Numbered from the stretch's first letter, positions 17,588-26,254 are shown. The stretch is DNA of 64,000 nt from Pectobacterium colocasium (GCF_020181655.1 NZ_CP084032.1:806001-870000); one strand, 5' to 3'. Numbers and translations: made by a program. Notes: a model not told the origin generated them from the sequence alone.

Positions 17588-17984
17588 CCTGCCGACCTCA
17601 CCGGCTTTCAAAATGGCGCTTTTGCGCCATTACATCGCCAACGCTTTTCTGGAAGCAATGACAACCCAGCACGGCCAGGCGGTGTATGTACTGAACGGTA
17701 GCCGTATTCCGCTGACCGCCGACAAGGTGGCGATTAACATCATTTCCCACATTGAAGCGCCCTATATCGACCAGTTCGGCTGTGCAATGGGGCAAGCGAT
17801 GGCGGCGCAGGCGCTGTATGAAATGCTCGAACCGGGCTTTATGCGTGAGGCGGTACGCCTGTCAGCGTATGGCTACCGCTGCCTGTTGGCCATGTATGCA
17901 GAGATAGCCAGTGGTGCGACGGATGGCGAACTGCCGCCCGGTGCCGTGGTAGAAACGCTGACGACGGGAGGCACGGCGCAATGA
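17574..17984 (+). CDS. Unknown satellite protein upstream of the primase-helicase
   Basis: 136 residues starting at ATG 17574 inside the end of the previous gene, behind GGAGGG. Its stop overlaps the start of the replication gene in ATGA, so the block 17176-20665 is translationally coupled. The protein is largely helical (SPAFKMALLRHYIANAFLEA; YGYRCLLAMYAEIASGATDG). No motif is recognised. Genes here in P4-like satellites are often annotated as domains of unknown function, and a role in replication or its control is a guess from position. Confidence 0.65.
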   Translation: MSAINLPTSPAFKMALLRHYIANAFLEAMTTQHGQAVYVLNGSRIPLTADKVAINIISHIEAPYIDQFGCAMGQAMAAQALYEMLEPGFMREAVRLSAYGYRCLLAMYAEIASGATDGELPPGAVVETLTTGGTAQ

Positions 17985-20665
17985 CTAAACCCAAACTCTC
18001 CGAGACCGTGAAGGCGGCAAACAACCGCTGGGTGCAGATATTACCAGCGCTGGGGATTACGGTTCCGGCCAATGGCAGGCACGGTGCCTGCCCGAAATGC
18101 GGCGGTACAGACCGTTTCCGCTTTGATGATAAGGACGGGCGCGGGACGTGGTTTTGTTCGCAGTGTGGCAACGGTGACGGGCTGGATCTGGTGCAACTGG
18201 TTAGCGGCGACGACAACAAAACCGCTGCCGATGCGGTGGCGTCCGTTCTGGGCTTACCACAAGTGCAACACCCAACAACACCGCCCGCCAGGAAAGAAGC
18301 CGATGAAGTCGAAAAGCGCCGCCAGTTCAGTACCAGCTATCGCACACTGCGGGCGACTTGTGAAACCGGCGAAAGCGCCTATCTGACCAATAAAGGCTTA
18401 ACGGGGCAGGGCTTGCCCCTGACTCGCCAGGAGAAACAGAGCGGTGGCGTGGCGTTTCCTGCCGGTTCGCTGTTGCTGCCGCTGACTGACGTTGACGGCC
18501 AGATAACGGGCGCGCAGCTAATCAGCCCATTGGGGGATAAACGGCTGCTGGCCCATTCCACCCTGGCGGGCAGCTTTATTACTCTGCAACCGCTGCCGAG
18601 TGAGGCACCAGAGCAGGTGACTATCACCGAGGGTTACGCTACCGCGCTGACGGTGGCGGCATTGACCGAGGGCGTCACGGTGGCCGCTGTCGCCGCCAAT
18701 AATTTACTGAACGTGGCGCAGGCGTTCCGGCAGCGCTGGCCGGATGTGCGGCTGGTGATTGCTGGCGATAACGACTTTGACGACGGCAAGGAGAACACGG
18801 GGAAACAGTGGGCGGAGAAAGCCGCCAAAGCGGTAGACGGTTGGGTGACGCTGCCACCGACGCGGCATAAAGCCGATTGGGATGATTTCAGGCAGGAGCA
18901 TGGCCAGGAGCGCACCAAAGAAGCGTTGCGCGAAGAAATGATTTTGTTTGGCAAGGGTAAAACCCGCTTGCCGCAAGGTTTCCGGCTGACCAAAGAATAC
19001 CTGTGGTTTGACAAACTGGTGAACAAGTCAGACGGCGATACGGAAATTCGCAATATCAAACTGTGCAGCCCGGTACGGGTGACGGCTATCACCTGCGACA
19101 TGGACGGCAGCAACTATGGCCGCTTGCTGGAATGGGAAGACACCAACGGCATAAGCCGCAAATGGGCGATGCCGATGGAGTTGTTAGGCGGCAGTGGGGA
19201 AGAGTTGCGCCGTGTCCTGCTGGTTAACGGCCTGTCGTACATCAACACTAACGGCCAGGCGCGGGCGCACCTGATGGAATACCTTTCTCTGTGCAAGCCA
19301 GACCGCAAGGTAACGTGCGTCAGTAAAACCGGCTGGCACGGTTCGGTATACGTGCTTCAGGATGAGGTGATAGGCGAGGGGGCGGAGTCGGTCATTCTGC
19401 AAACGTCTAGCGTACAGGGGCGGGATTTTCGCACGGCGGGCACGTTGGCCGACTGGCGCGATCAGGTGTCACGCTATTGCGTCGGTAATGCCCGCGTGGC
19501 GTTTTCCGTCAGCCTGGCCTTTGCCGCGCCGCTACTCAAGCTGGTTGGCGTCGGGGGCGGCGGCTATCACCTGAAAGGAGAATCGACGGACGGCAAGACT
19601 ACCACCATGAAGGTGGCGGCGTCGGTGTGCGGCGGTTCAGACTTCTGGCACACCTGGCGGTCAACCGGCAATGCGCTGGAAGGGACGGCCAGCCGTCGCA
19701 ATGATGCCACACTGATGCTCGATGAGATCCGTGAGGTAGACGGACGGGAGGCGGGAAATATCGCCTACATGCTGGCTAACGGCCAGGGTAAGGCTAGAGC
19801 CAGGACTGACGGCAGCGTGAGGGAAACCAATCGTTGGTGCCTGCTGTTTCTCTCTACGGGCGAATTGTCACTGGTTGAACATGCCGCCAATGCCGGAGAA
19901 CGCACTTATGCCGGTGTGGAAGTGCGCATGGTGCAAATCCCCAGCGATTCGGGTAAGTACGGCGTGTTTGAAGAGTTGCACGGCTTTTCCGGTGGCAAGA
20001 CGCTGGCCGAGCATTTAGAACAGGCGGTGACGGAATACCACGGCGCGGCGTTCCGCGAGTGGTTGCGCCACCTCACGGCGGATTTATCCGGCATGACGGC
20101 CAAAGCCAAAGCGCTGCTGAAAACCTACACCCGCGAGTTAACCCCAGCGGAGGCGGGCAACCAGGTGGGGCGGGCGGTCACGCGCTTTGCACTGGTAGCG
20201 ATGGCGGGCGAGCTGGCCACCGAAGCGGGGATAACCGGCTGGCCTGCGGGGGAAGCGCTACGGGCGGCAAAAGTCTGTCTGGATGCGTGGATGGTAGACC
20301 GTGGCCATGTCGCCAATCAGGAGGAAGCCGCCGCGCTGGAGCAGGTGAAAGACTTCATCACCCGTAACCAGTTCAGCCGCTTTGCCGACTGGCACAACGA
20401 GTACAGCCGTCCGGCCAATCTGGTAGGGTTCCGGCAGGTGGTCAAAGGCAGCAACACCGAGGATGCCGCCACCACGTTTTACGTGCTGTCATCTGGCTGG
20501 AAAGAAATCTGTAAGGGGTTCGACGCCAAGAAGGTGGCACAGCTTTGCGTCAGAGCGGGTTATCTGGATGTGGCAGAAGGCAGCAGCCGCACACAGAAAA
20601 ACATCCGCCTGCCAGAAATAGGCGTCAAATGGGTGTACCAGTTTAATAGCAGCGTATTGGGTTAA
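17981..20665 (+). CDS. Satellite replication protein: zinc-finger/Toprim primase with DUF927 ATPase
   Basis: 894 residues. N-terminal zinc ribbon of P4-type primases with CPKC (37-40) and FCSQCG (58-63); a Toprim region near residue 210 (ITEGYATALTVAALTEG) with a second acidic patch (VIAGDNDFDDG). The C-terminal half is a DUF927 domain with Walker A GESTDGKTTTMKVAAS (about 533-548) and an acidic Walker B-like TLMLDEIREV. By analogy with P4 alpha protein it primes, unwinds and binds the origin, and a dense iteron cluster begins 29 bases after its stop. It differs from classical P4 alpha in having DUF927 as motor. Confidence 0.88.
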   Translation: MTKPKLSETVKAANNRWVQILPALGITVPANGRHGACPKCGGTDRFRFDDKDGRGTWFCSQCGNGDGLDLVQLVSGDDNKTAADAVASVLGLPQVQHPTTPPARKEADEVEKRRQFSTSYRTLRATCETGESAYLTNKGLTGQGLPLTRQEKQSGGVAFPAGSLLLPLTDVDGQITGAQLISPLGDKRLLAHSTLAGSFITLQPLPSEAPEQVTITEGYATALTVAALTEGVTVAAVAANNLLNVAQAFRQRWPDVRLVIAGDNDFDDGKENTGKQWAEKAAKAVDGWVTLPPTRHKADWDDFRQEHGQERTKEALREEMILFGKGKTRLPQGFRLTKEYLWFDKLVNKSDGDTEIRNIKLCSPVRVTAITCDMDGSNYGRLLEWEDTNGISRKWAMPMELLGGSGEELRRVLLVNGLSYINTNGQARAHLMEYLSLCKPDRKVTCVSKTGWHGSVYVLQDEVIGEGAESVILQTSSVQGRDFRTAGTLADWRDQVSRYCVGNARVAFSVSLAFAAPLLKLVGVGGGGYHLKGESTDGKTTTMKVAASVCGGSDFWHTWRSTGNALEGTASRRNDATLMLDEIREVDGREAGNIAYMLANGQGKARARTDGSVRETNRWCLLFLSTGELSLVEHAANAGERTYAGVEVRMVQIPSDSGKYGVFEELHGFSGGKTLAEHLEQAVTEYHGAAFREWLRHLTADLSGMTAKAKALLKTYTRELTPAEAGNQVGRAVTRFALVAMAGELATEAGITGWPAGEALRAAKVCLDAWMVDRGHVANQEEAAALEQVKDFITRNQFSRFADWHNEYSRPANLVGFRQVVKGSNTEDAATTFYVLSSGWKEICKGFDAKKVAQLCVRAGYLDVAEGSSRTQKNIRLPEIGVKWVYQFNSSVLG

Positions 20666-20693
20666 GACTCTCGCACGTATCTTATTTTTCTGA

Positions 20694-20881
20694 GGATACA
20701 GAGGTTACAGCGGTGACAAGCAGGCAGGACAAGGGCTGGTGTTGTCACCATGAATAAATAGCCTGTGGTGACAGTGGTTACAAAATACGACCTGTAACCG
20801 CTGTCACCAGTAGTGAAAACGGCGTGGTTACAGTAAAAATCCTTTTATATCAATCGTGTAACCACTGTAACCGCTGTATCC
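20694..20881. other. Iteron cluster, probable replication origin of element 2
   Basis: Twelve 8-base sites of the type GGTTACAG/GGTGACAG lie within 188 bases: forward at 20694, 20703, 20712, 20767, 20776 and 20826; reverse at 20742, 20792, 20801, 20856, 20865 and 20874. Within each group the spacing is exactly 9 bases, and the outer triplets mirror each other (first site GGATACAG, last site CTGTATCC). Placement right after the replication gene matches the ori/crr iterons of P4. Confidence 0.8.
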
Positions 20882-20973
20882 ACGCGCAGAGAAGAGAAAC
20901 ACCATAAGAATGGCCGTCCGTTAGGGCTTTATTTCTGGCGGGCGGGGTTAACAGAATGGAAGGAGTGAGCGAC

Positions 20974-21315
20974 ATGAGGATAATGCGTGTTTACTGCCCG
21001 GAATGCGGCACAGTGGCCACGGTGAAGAAAACTCACCGTAAGCACCCGCATATCTCAGATATTTACTGCGCCTGTGCGGATGTGGAATGCGGGCATACGT
21101 TCGTGATGAATATGACGTTCTCACATACCCTCAGCCCCAGCGCCAAAACCCACGGGCATATTATTAAAGGCGTGATAGACGGGATCGCCCCGGAGAAGCG
21201 CAAAGACATGATCGACATGCTGAACCAGGCGCAGGAGGACGACAAAAAGGCCGAAGCTGTGGACGAACCGGAAAATTCTCTGGTTGTGGTGCGGCGTAAA
21301 GTCGGGGAAAAATAA
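20974..21315 (+). CDS. Ogr/Delta-type zinc-finger late-gene activator
   Basis: 113 residues. The N-terminal domain MRIMRVYCPECGTVATVKKT, then DIYCACADVECGHTFV, has the spaced cysteines (CPEC ... CADVEC) of the P2 Ogr / P4 Delta family, which turns on late promoters of helper and satellite. Start ATG 20974 is chosen for the AGGAG site 8 bases upstream; another in-frame ATG lies at 20956. The C-terminal ~45 residues are charged and not part of the conserved domain. It stands alone between the iterons and a 445-base gap. Confidence 0.88.
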   Translation: MRIMRVYCPECGTVATVKKTHRKHPHISDIYCACADVECGHTFVMNMTFSHTLSPSAKTHGHIIKGVIDGIAPEKRKDMIDMLNQAQEDDKKAEAVDEPENSLVVVRRKVGEK

Positions 21316-21761
21316 AACGCGTAACGCCGTATTGGCCGTTCTCATTTTTTCAGTTATGCCAACATCACTACTCGTCTGTAAGCCCCGTCCGGCAAGGGAT
21401 TGCCGGAACGGTGGCACGTTCATTTTCCTACCTGATTTTTTTCACCACGCCACATAAAATAATACCGAGTCTTTAAATTCAAAGAGATAGCGTAATTTTT
21501 TGCGGGTTTCAAAACCGACAAAAACGGCAAAACTGAAAAAAGCTGAAATTTCTTTCAATGATTTCAGTTGGCACCGGAACGCACAAGCCCAGCAACGGCG
21601 CGGGCTGGCGGGTTGGTTTGTAGAAAAAGAAAACTGAAAAATTTTTATGATCCGAAAACCGCAGGCGGGTGCGGTGTAGCGCCGATTTTGTCGTGTGAGT
21701 GTTTATTTGGGGTGGGTGAATGGAAAGCTGTTTTTTTTGCTAAAAAAACCATAAATGCCGA
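21316..21761. other. Non-coding gap between the activator and the cargo genes
   Basis: No convincing gene. A CCGGCAA/TTGCCGG hairpin (21389-21406) may terminate the activator transcript, although no T-run follows. A second inverted pair CTGAAAT/ATTTCAG lies at 21543-21567. The stretch around 21480-21740 is A- and T-rich. Confidence 0.5.
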
Positions 21762-22406
21762 CTAAGTATCTATCTTTGTGGCGATAAGAACGTGATCGCT
21801 TCGATCATGCCATGTGGGATGAAAGCCCAAACTTATGGGGTCGGATAATTCTACATTATCAGGATTGCCCCAAATGGTATCGGCTACAGCCTGCATTGCC
21901 TGGATATCACCTTGGTACACGTATCTTGCACCAGTTGCGTTGGTTTTAAATTCCAGTTTGCCATCGACTACGGTTAGGAGGGTGATCTCAAGGCTACTTT
22001 CCTTAGGGATACCGAATAACCAAAGTAGCATTCCTGCTTCTGTTTGGTGTGTATCACTAATCACCGCGCCATAGTGCTCGATAATCGTTTTATATACAGC
22101 TGTTGATACACCGCCTAACTGATAGTCAGCATCAACGTAGGCCGACTCAACTTGAGGAATGCGGGTACCTAAATCAAGCGGTGGCGTTAACTCGAAAGAT
22201 AATACATAACTGGCTATATGTTCGTCGGATAGTTCATCCTTAACATAAAGTATTGCCATTTCATTGTGGTAATCTTCAAGCAAAGCACGGTAATGTCTGC
22301 CACTCTTGCTGGTAAATTGCAACCAAACAAAATGACCGGAATCCATATCGATAGAATCCGGCCAGTATAAGGTTTTATCGTGTTCAGCTATCAAATTTGG
22401 CGACAT
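21762..22406 (-). CDS. Unknown cargo protein, possibly GNAT-like
   Basis: 214 residues, overlapping the upstream gene (22391-22729) by 16 bases, so the two form an operon. The middle contains STAVYKTIIEHYGAVISDTH followed by EAGMLLWLFG. The pattern of a helix, a buried SD and a later LW resembles GNAT-like acetyltransferase folds in phage and toxin proteins, but the usual acetyl-CoA loop is not evident. The C-terminus is WHDRSDHVLIATKIDT. Located between the satellite core and its attachment site, it is likely accessory cargo such as a defence or toxin component; I cannot be more specific. Confidence 0.65.
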   Translation of the reverse strand: MSPNLIAEHDKTLYWPDSIDMDSGHFVWLQFTSKSGRHYRALLEDYHNEMAILYVKDELSDEHIASYVLSFELTPPLDLGTRIPQVESAYVDADYQLGGVSTAVYKTIIEHYGAVISDTHQTEAGMLLWLFGIPKESSLEITLLTVVDGKLEFKTNATGARYVYQGDIQAMQAVADTIWGNPDNVELSDPISLGFHPTWHDRSDHVLIATKIDT

Positions 22407-22729
22407 TGATGCATGTGGCTCGACTGAGTAAAAAAGGACTCCAACGCGCGTTGAGAGAAATTTACATTCAAATTTTTCAAGTCATGCCAAAGAGAAGCTT
22501 GATTAACAGGGATCGTCTGCCCATTTTTTTCAATGGTCACCTCAACAACTGGCTTCACTTTTGAATAAGTTGGCGTATTTTCCCAGTCTGAACGTAGCAC
22601 CATAAGTACTTGCCGTTCTTTACGGTTTTTCATGCTTCTCACTTCAAAATCACCCAAAACGCCGGGTACAGAAAAACGCCCGATACGCTCGGTTCTGTTG
22701 GCGATAGTGTGCGGCGAATGTGTAATCAT
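22391..22729 (-). CDS. Unknown cargo protein, first gene of a minus-strand pair
   Basis: 112 residues from an ATG at 22729 (GAGGGC upstream). It is hydrophilic and beta-rich (IGRFSVPGVLGDFEVRSMKN; VVEVTIEKNGQTIPVNQASL). No family is recognised. The 16-base overlap with the downstream gene means the products are made together, as in toxin-antitoxin or two-component defence cargo. The promoter would lie in 22730-22800, next to a long perfect hairpin. Confidence 0.65.
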   Translation of the reverse strand: MITHSPHTIANRTERIGRFSVPGVLGDFEVRSMKNRKERQVLMVLRSDWENTPTYSKVKPVVEVTIEKNGQTIPVNQASLWHDLKNLNVNFSQRALESFFTQSSHMHQCRQI

Positions 22730-22797
22730 ATTCTGCCCTCATGGAGTGAAGAGACTTGGTTATAGTTTAAACACAAAGATGGATGACGTCTACTGGT

Positions 22798-22838
22798 GTC
22801 TACTTGCGTACTCTGGTGTCAAGAGTACGCGAGTAGAC
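22798..22838 (+). terminator. Long hairpin near the right end of element 2
   Basis: Seventeen-base arms (left 22798-22814, GTCTACTTGCGTACTCT; right 22822-22838) pair completely apart from one T-G, with loop GGTGTCA and a GTTTTTG stretch shortly after. It could insulate the cargo from outside transcription. No gene reads into it from the left on the plus strand, so a protein- or integrase-binding role is also possible. Confidence 0.6.
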
Positions 22839-23318
22839 TGTCTGTTTTTGTCTTGTAAGCAAACAGATTGCTCGGTTGCAGCAAGACATTAAACTACAGC
22901 CGAATTTCAGTAGCAGTGCGGTGAGAAAGAAGAAATAGATGTGTATAGAAATATGAGTAAAGTACTTTTTTAATACATTAAATTGTAATAATTACATGGT
23001 CTTATGTTTTTTATTCTATTCCCTTCACTCGCTCCAATTATTCCCCTCTCTGTATCTACTTAAGTACATTAAATTCATTAATATCAATATCTTGCTTTAT
23101 TTTTCGATCGGTTAGGAAAAAACTCGTCTATCAAAATGTATACATCAGAGTGTATAGAATGTGCGTATAAAGTAATCCTCGAAAAAAGCAGAGCATTCAT
23201 AAGCAGAATTTTCTCGTAATCTGAATACAAGAGATTATTATGAATAACATCTCTATTATCATAGGGTTGTGTGTTATTCCTTATTGGGTTTTTACGCCAT
23301 TTCACAGAGGCCATGCTT
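22839..23318. other. Right end of element 2 and short non-coding flank
   Basis: AT-rich, no gene. It contains the arm-like ATGTGTATAG at 22939-22948 and att3 at 23018-23037. Beyond att3, a variant GAGTGTATAG (23148-23157) and ATGTATAC (23136-23143) resemble the same arm sites although they lie outside the element, hinting at a remnant of an earlier insertion. Confidence 0.55.
23018..23037 (+). other. Attachment site att3, right boundary of element 2
   Basis: ATTCCCTTCACTCGCTCCAA, identical to the last 20 bases of the copies at 4806 and 11004. The base two before it differs (CTATT versus CGATT), so the right copy is shorter. Confidence 0.88.
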
Positions 23319-23711
23319 ATGAAACCACATCCGATATGCGAAATTATTGAGGCCTGTGATAAAGCAATTTCTGAGCGAAATTTTGATGCTCTGATGAATT
23401 ATTACGCCGAGGATGCCGCACTTGTTATCAAGCCAGGCATGGTTGCGAGAGGTAAAGAGGAGATAAGAAAAGCATTTGTCGCTATTGCTGATTATTTTAA
23501 AAATCAATTAGTTGTTGAGCAAGGCAATATGCAGGTCATCGAGGGCGGTGGAGACGCTTTAGTTATCATGGAAACCGTTCTGCATTACCCAGATGAGCAG
23601 GGCAGTATTGTCACAACAACCCGGCGAGCGACCTATGTGTTCAGGAAAGACGCTGATGGGAACTGGCTTTGCACCATTGATAATTCCTATGGAACAACGC
23701 TGCTGGACTGA
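23319..23711 (+). CDS. NTF2-like / SnoaL-type small protein
   Basis: 130 residues. The sequence follows the NTF2-like pattern: an N-terminal helix (ICEIIEACDKAISERNFDAL), then NYYAEDAALVIKPG, REEIRKAF-type helix (KEEIRKAFVAIADYFKNQL) and beta strands ending RRATYVFRKDADGNWLCTID. Members bind or convert small molecules; many are uncharacterised. ATG 23319 sits 8 bases after AGAGG; ATG 23313 is an alternative. It is single, convergent with the DUF1176 gene and shares its terminator. Substrate unknown. Confidence 0.75.
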   Translation: MKPHPICEIIEACDKAISERNFDALMNYYAEDAALVIKPGMVARGKEEIRKAFVAIADYFKNQLVVEQGNMQVIEGGGDALVIMETVLHYPDEQGSIVTTTRRATYVFRKDADGNWLCTIDNSYGTTLLD

Positions 23712-23773
23712 TTCTGTTTAGTTAAGGCAGGCGCGTTTTTAGTCTTCCTCGACAGCTTTTCCCATGAGTGAAT

Positions 23774-23799
23774 TTGAGGTCAGCGAGTGACCTCAATTT
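23774..23799. terminator. Bidirectional terminator between convergent genes
   Basis: TTGAGGTCA pairs with TGACCTCAA around GCGAG, with A-rich and T-rich sides, between the stops at 23711 (plus) and 23803 (minus). Confidence 0.75.
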
Positions 23800-23802
23800 C
23801 TG

Positions 23803-24870
23803 TCATTTACCCGGTTTCACCACGGTTGTTGTCCAGCTAGGTAAATCCCAGGTGCCACCGAGTTGGATCATGCGGCATGAACCAGTGGTTGATACACTGC
23901 TTTGCTGGAATGTTTTGCCATCCCATGTCCAGGCGTCATAGCTCATGCAGTCCGCAAGTCCACGCCCCTTATGCACAGAGGTAATTTCACCGTTTTCGTA
24001 ATCTGTGCCATCTGTCGTCACGAGCTGCGGTTGCGTCTGCATGGCGTTATCGATGACCCAGTAGGCGTAGCCTTCGTTATACGCTGCGCGCCAGCAAAGA
24101 GTGCTGAGCAGGGACAGGTTGTCATTCAGGGGGGTAAGCTCAATGGGTTCCGCTTGTTGACCATCTTGCGGCTGCAATCTATCGCAGTCGCCATTTAGTG
24201 TTTTAAGCAATTTGGGCTGGATAGCCAGCTGTTCTGCGTCTGCCAGACTCCGTGATGGTTCCTGCTTCGTGACTGCTGCGTAGATGACGGGGGCTGCGAT
24301 GGCAGATAACGCACTACTTTTATTTCCTTTTTTGGTGATGGCGTCCGTTGTGCCGATACGACCTTGTTTCTCATCCATCTTTAACAGCACCGCATAGGCA
24401 CCAACACCAGACAGTTCAGAAACGACGCCATTGTGACGAAAAGCCACTTTTCCGCTTCCTTTCAGGGCCTGTAATACGACGGCAATTTGCTTCTCATTGA
24501 GCTGCCAGAGATTGTCTCCGGTTGAGGTGAGCACACCTTTATCCGCGCCGTTAAGCGTCAACGTAAGTGTGGTGCCTTTAGGGATCGCGTTGTATACCTC
24601 AGCCAGTGTGACTTCGGCCGTTATTGGCGTATTTTGCCCGGCATGACGTGTAAGAAGCAGTGAGACGCCAGGAACATCCTTCTCTTCTCCTGCGTACTGT
24701 TCTTCTGACGAGTAACCGGCGGCCCGGCACGTCAGCGTGTTATCACAGACCACTTCCCAGTCTTTATGAGAGAAAGTGCTATCTGCAAGCGTTGTAGCCA
24801 ACGCCAAAGCAGGGATTCCCGCGATAAGCGCTGCGAGCGCAGTGAGGCGGTGAGAGAGAGAAAACGTCAT
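23803..24870 (-). CDS. DUF1176 family exported protein
   Basis: 355 residues with an N-terminal Sec signal (hydrophobic core LTALAALIAGIPALALA, likely cut near ALA-TTLAD). The mature part fits DUF1176: FSHKDWEVVCDNTLTCRAAG near the start and WDLPSWTTTVVKPGK at the end, with paired cysteines (CDNTLTC). These periplasmic or secreted proteins are common in enterobacteria and have no settled function. It is single, with its own upstream gap and a shared terminator downstream. Confidence 0.82.
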   Translation of the reverse strand: MTFSLSHRLTALAALIAGIPALALATTLADSTFSHKDWEVVCDNTLTCRAAGYSSEEQYAGEEKDVPGVSLLLTRHAGQNTPITAEVTLAEVYNAIPKGTTLTLTLNGADKGVLTSTGDNLWQLNEKQIAVVLQALKGSGKVAFRHNGVVSELSGVGAYAVLLKMDEKQGRIGTTDAITKKGNKSSALSAIAAPVIYAAVTKQEPSRSLADAEQLAIQPKLLKTLNGDCDRLQPQDGQQAEPIELTPLNDNLSLLSTLCWRAAYNEGYAYWVIDNAMQTQPQLVTTDGTDYENGEITSVHKGRGLADCMSYDAWTWDGKTFQQSSVSTTGSCRMIQLGGTWDLPSWTTTVVKPGK

Positions 24871-25246
24871 TTTCCATCAAGTCCTTGATTATATTGTTAC
24901 TTGTCATCGGCCTGTTCTTCGCGTCAGGACGTTAAGCGTTTTTTTGACATATGCCAGGATGTTAGCGTTAGACTACGTGATATTGCGAATATTTCTTGTC
25001 CTACCACTCCTTTATTAAGAGCGAATCGGGTATGATGCTGTTGCCGTCAACTGCTCATCGATTGCTCAACATTCCCTCTGTGTTATCAGCATGTTTATCC
25101 TGCTTTTTAACCTCATGCGTGATAACGGTCAGAAGCAGTTTTCCACACAGATAAAACGATTCCTATAAATAAGTGTCATGATAGATGTAGCGCGATAAGA
25201 ACGACTCTTTATGCGGTACGCTGTTAATCACTTAAAGACGAGTATC
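24871..25246. other. Intergenic region before lpxP
   Basis: About 375 bases between divergent genes; it must hold both promoters. No clear operator, RNA or repeat was found. In E. coli lpxP is cold-induced and has a long leader, and a similar leader could lie here. Confidence 0.4.
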
Positions 25247-26170
25247 ATGAAAATTAAGCAAACATTTACCAGGGCATTACTCCACCCGCGCTATTGGACG
25301 ACTTGGTTCGGCCTTGGCGTGCTGTTTTTATTAGTTCAACTTCCTTACCCGCTGCTGATGAAAATCGGGAGCAATGCGGGTCGCCTGTCCCGCGTTTTTC
25401 TCAAACGTCGGGTGTCGATTGCCAGACGCAACCTTGAATTGTGCTTCCCTACGATCTCTGGCGACGAAAGAGAAGCGATGATCGATAGCAACTTTGCTTC
25501 GCTCGGTATGGCATTGGTCGAAACCGGCATGGCCTGGTTCTGGTCCGATCGCCGTGTACGTCACTGGTTTGATGTTTCGGGACTGGAACATTTACACCAC
25601 GCCACGGCAAAAGGTCAGGGCATAATGGTGATTGGTATTCACTTTATGTCGTTGGAACTGGGCGGCAGGGCGATGGGGCTATGTCGACCAATGATGGCGA
25701 TGTACCGTCCGCACAATAATAAAGCGATGGAAATGGTACAAACCTGGGGGCGTTCTCGTTCGAACAAGGCAATGATCGACCGTAAAGATCTGCGTGGCAT
25801 GGTGCAAGCGCTGAAACGTGGTGAAGCGGTATGGTTCGCACCCGATCAGGACTATGGCCCTAAAGGCAGCGTGTTTGCCCCGTTCTTTGCGGTGAAAAAT
25901 GCGGCGACGACCAGCGGCACGTATACGATAAGCCGTCTGGCAAAACCGGCGATGATGACGACAGTGCTGATTCGCAAGCCCGATGCTTCTGGCTATCAAC
26001 TGGTGATTCAGCCCGAATTGCAGGATTATCCTTATCACGATGAACAGGCTGCGGCGTGTTATATGAATAAGGTGGTTGAGAAGGAAATCATGCGGGCGCC
26101 TGAGCAGTATCTCTGGCTGCATCGTCGTTTTAAAACGCGACCGGCCGGGGAAGTCTCGCTCTACGCCTGA
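25247..26170 (+). CDS. lpxP: Lipid A palmitoleoyl acyltransferase
   Basis: 307 residues; E. coli LpxP has 306. Inner-membrane enzyme adding an acyl chain to Kdo2-lipid IVA, in E. coli palmitoleate at low temperature. The N-terminus RALLHPRYWTTWFGLGVLFL is the membrane anchor. The catalytic H-x4-E is in GIHFMSLELGG (H132, E137), and RPHNNKAMEMVQTWGRSRSN and EKEIMRAPEQYLWLHRRFKT match the family. The last is closer to LpxP than to LpxL. ATG 25247 gives the family length; the frame is open 12 codons further upstream. Confidence 0.88.
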   Translation: MKIKQTFTRALLHPRYWTTWFGLGVLFLLVQLPYPLLMKIGSNAGRLSRVFLKRRVSIARRNLELCFPTISGDEREAMIDSNFASLGMALVETGMAWFWSDRRVRHWFDVSGLEHLHHATAKGQGIMVIGIHFMSLELGGRAMGLCRPMMAMYRPHNNKAMEMVQTWGRSRSNKAMIDRKDLRGMVQALKRGEAVWFAPDQDYGPKGSVFAPFFAVKNAATTSGTYTISRLAKPAMMTTVLIRKPDASGYQLVIQPELQDYPYHDEQAAACYMNKVVEKEIMRAPEQYLWLHRRFKTRPAGEVSLYA

Positions 26171-26254
26171 TGGCATAAACACGTGTGATATCGGATGGCG
26201 CTTCTGCGCTATCACGGTATGGTGAGCAGAGCCAGTTACGCATCGTGTAAAACA

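Larger units (their letters stand above)
11029..23037. mobile_element. Integrated element 2: P4-like satellite with P2-type capsid genes (about 12 kb)
   Basis: Bounded by att2 and att3. Order: P4-type integrase, small unknown gene, IS1 copy, truncated unknown gene, gpN-like capsid gene split by a second IS1 copy, gpO-like gene, Ash-like and Icd-like genes, three small satellite genes, DUF927/Toprim replication protein, iteron cluster, Ogr/Delta activator, two minus-strand cargo genes. No terminase, portal, tail or lysis genes are seen, so it would depend on a P2-like helper phage. The IS1 damage makes it probably defective for capsid production. Confidence 0.88.
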
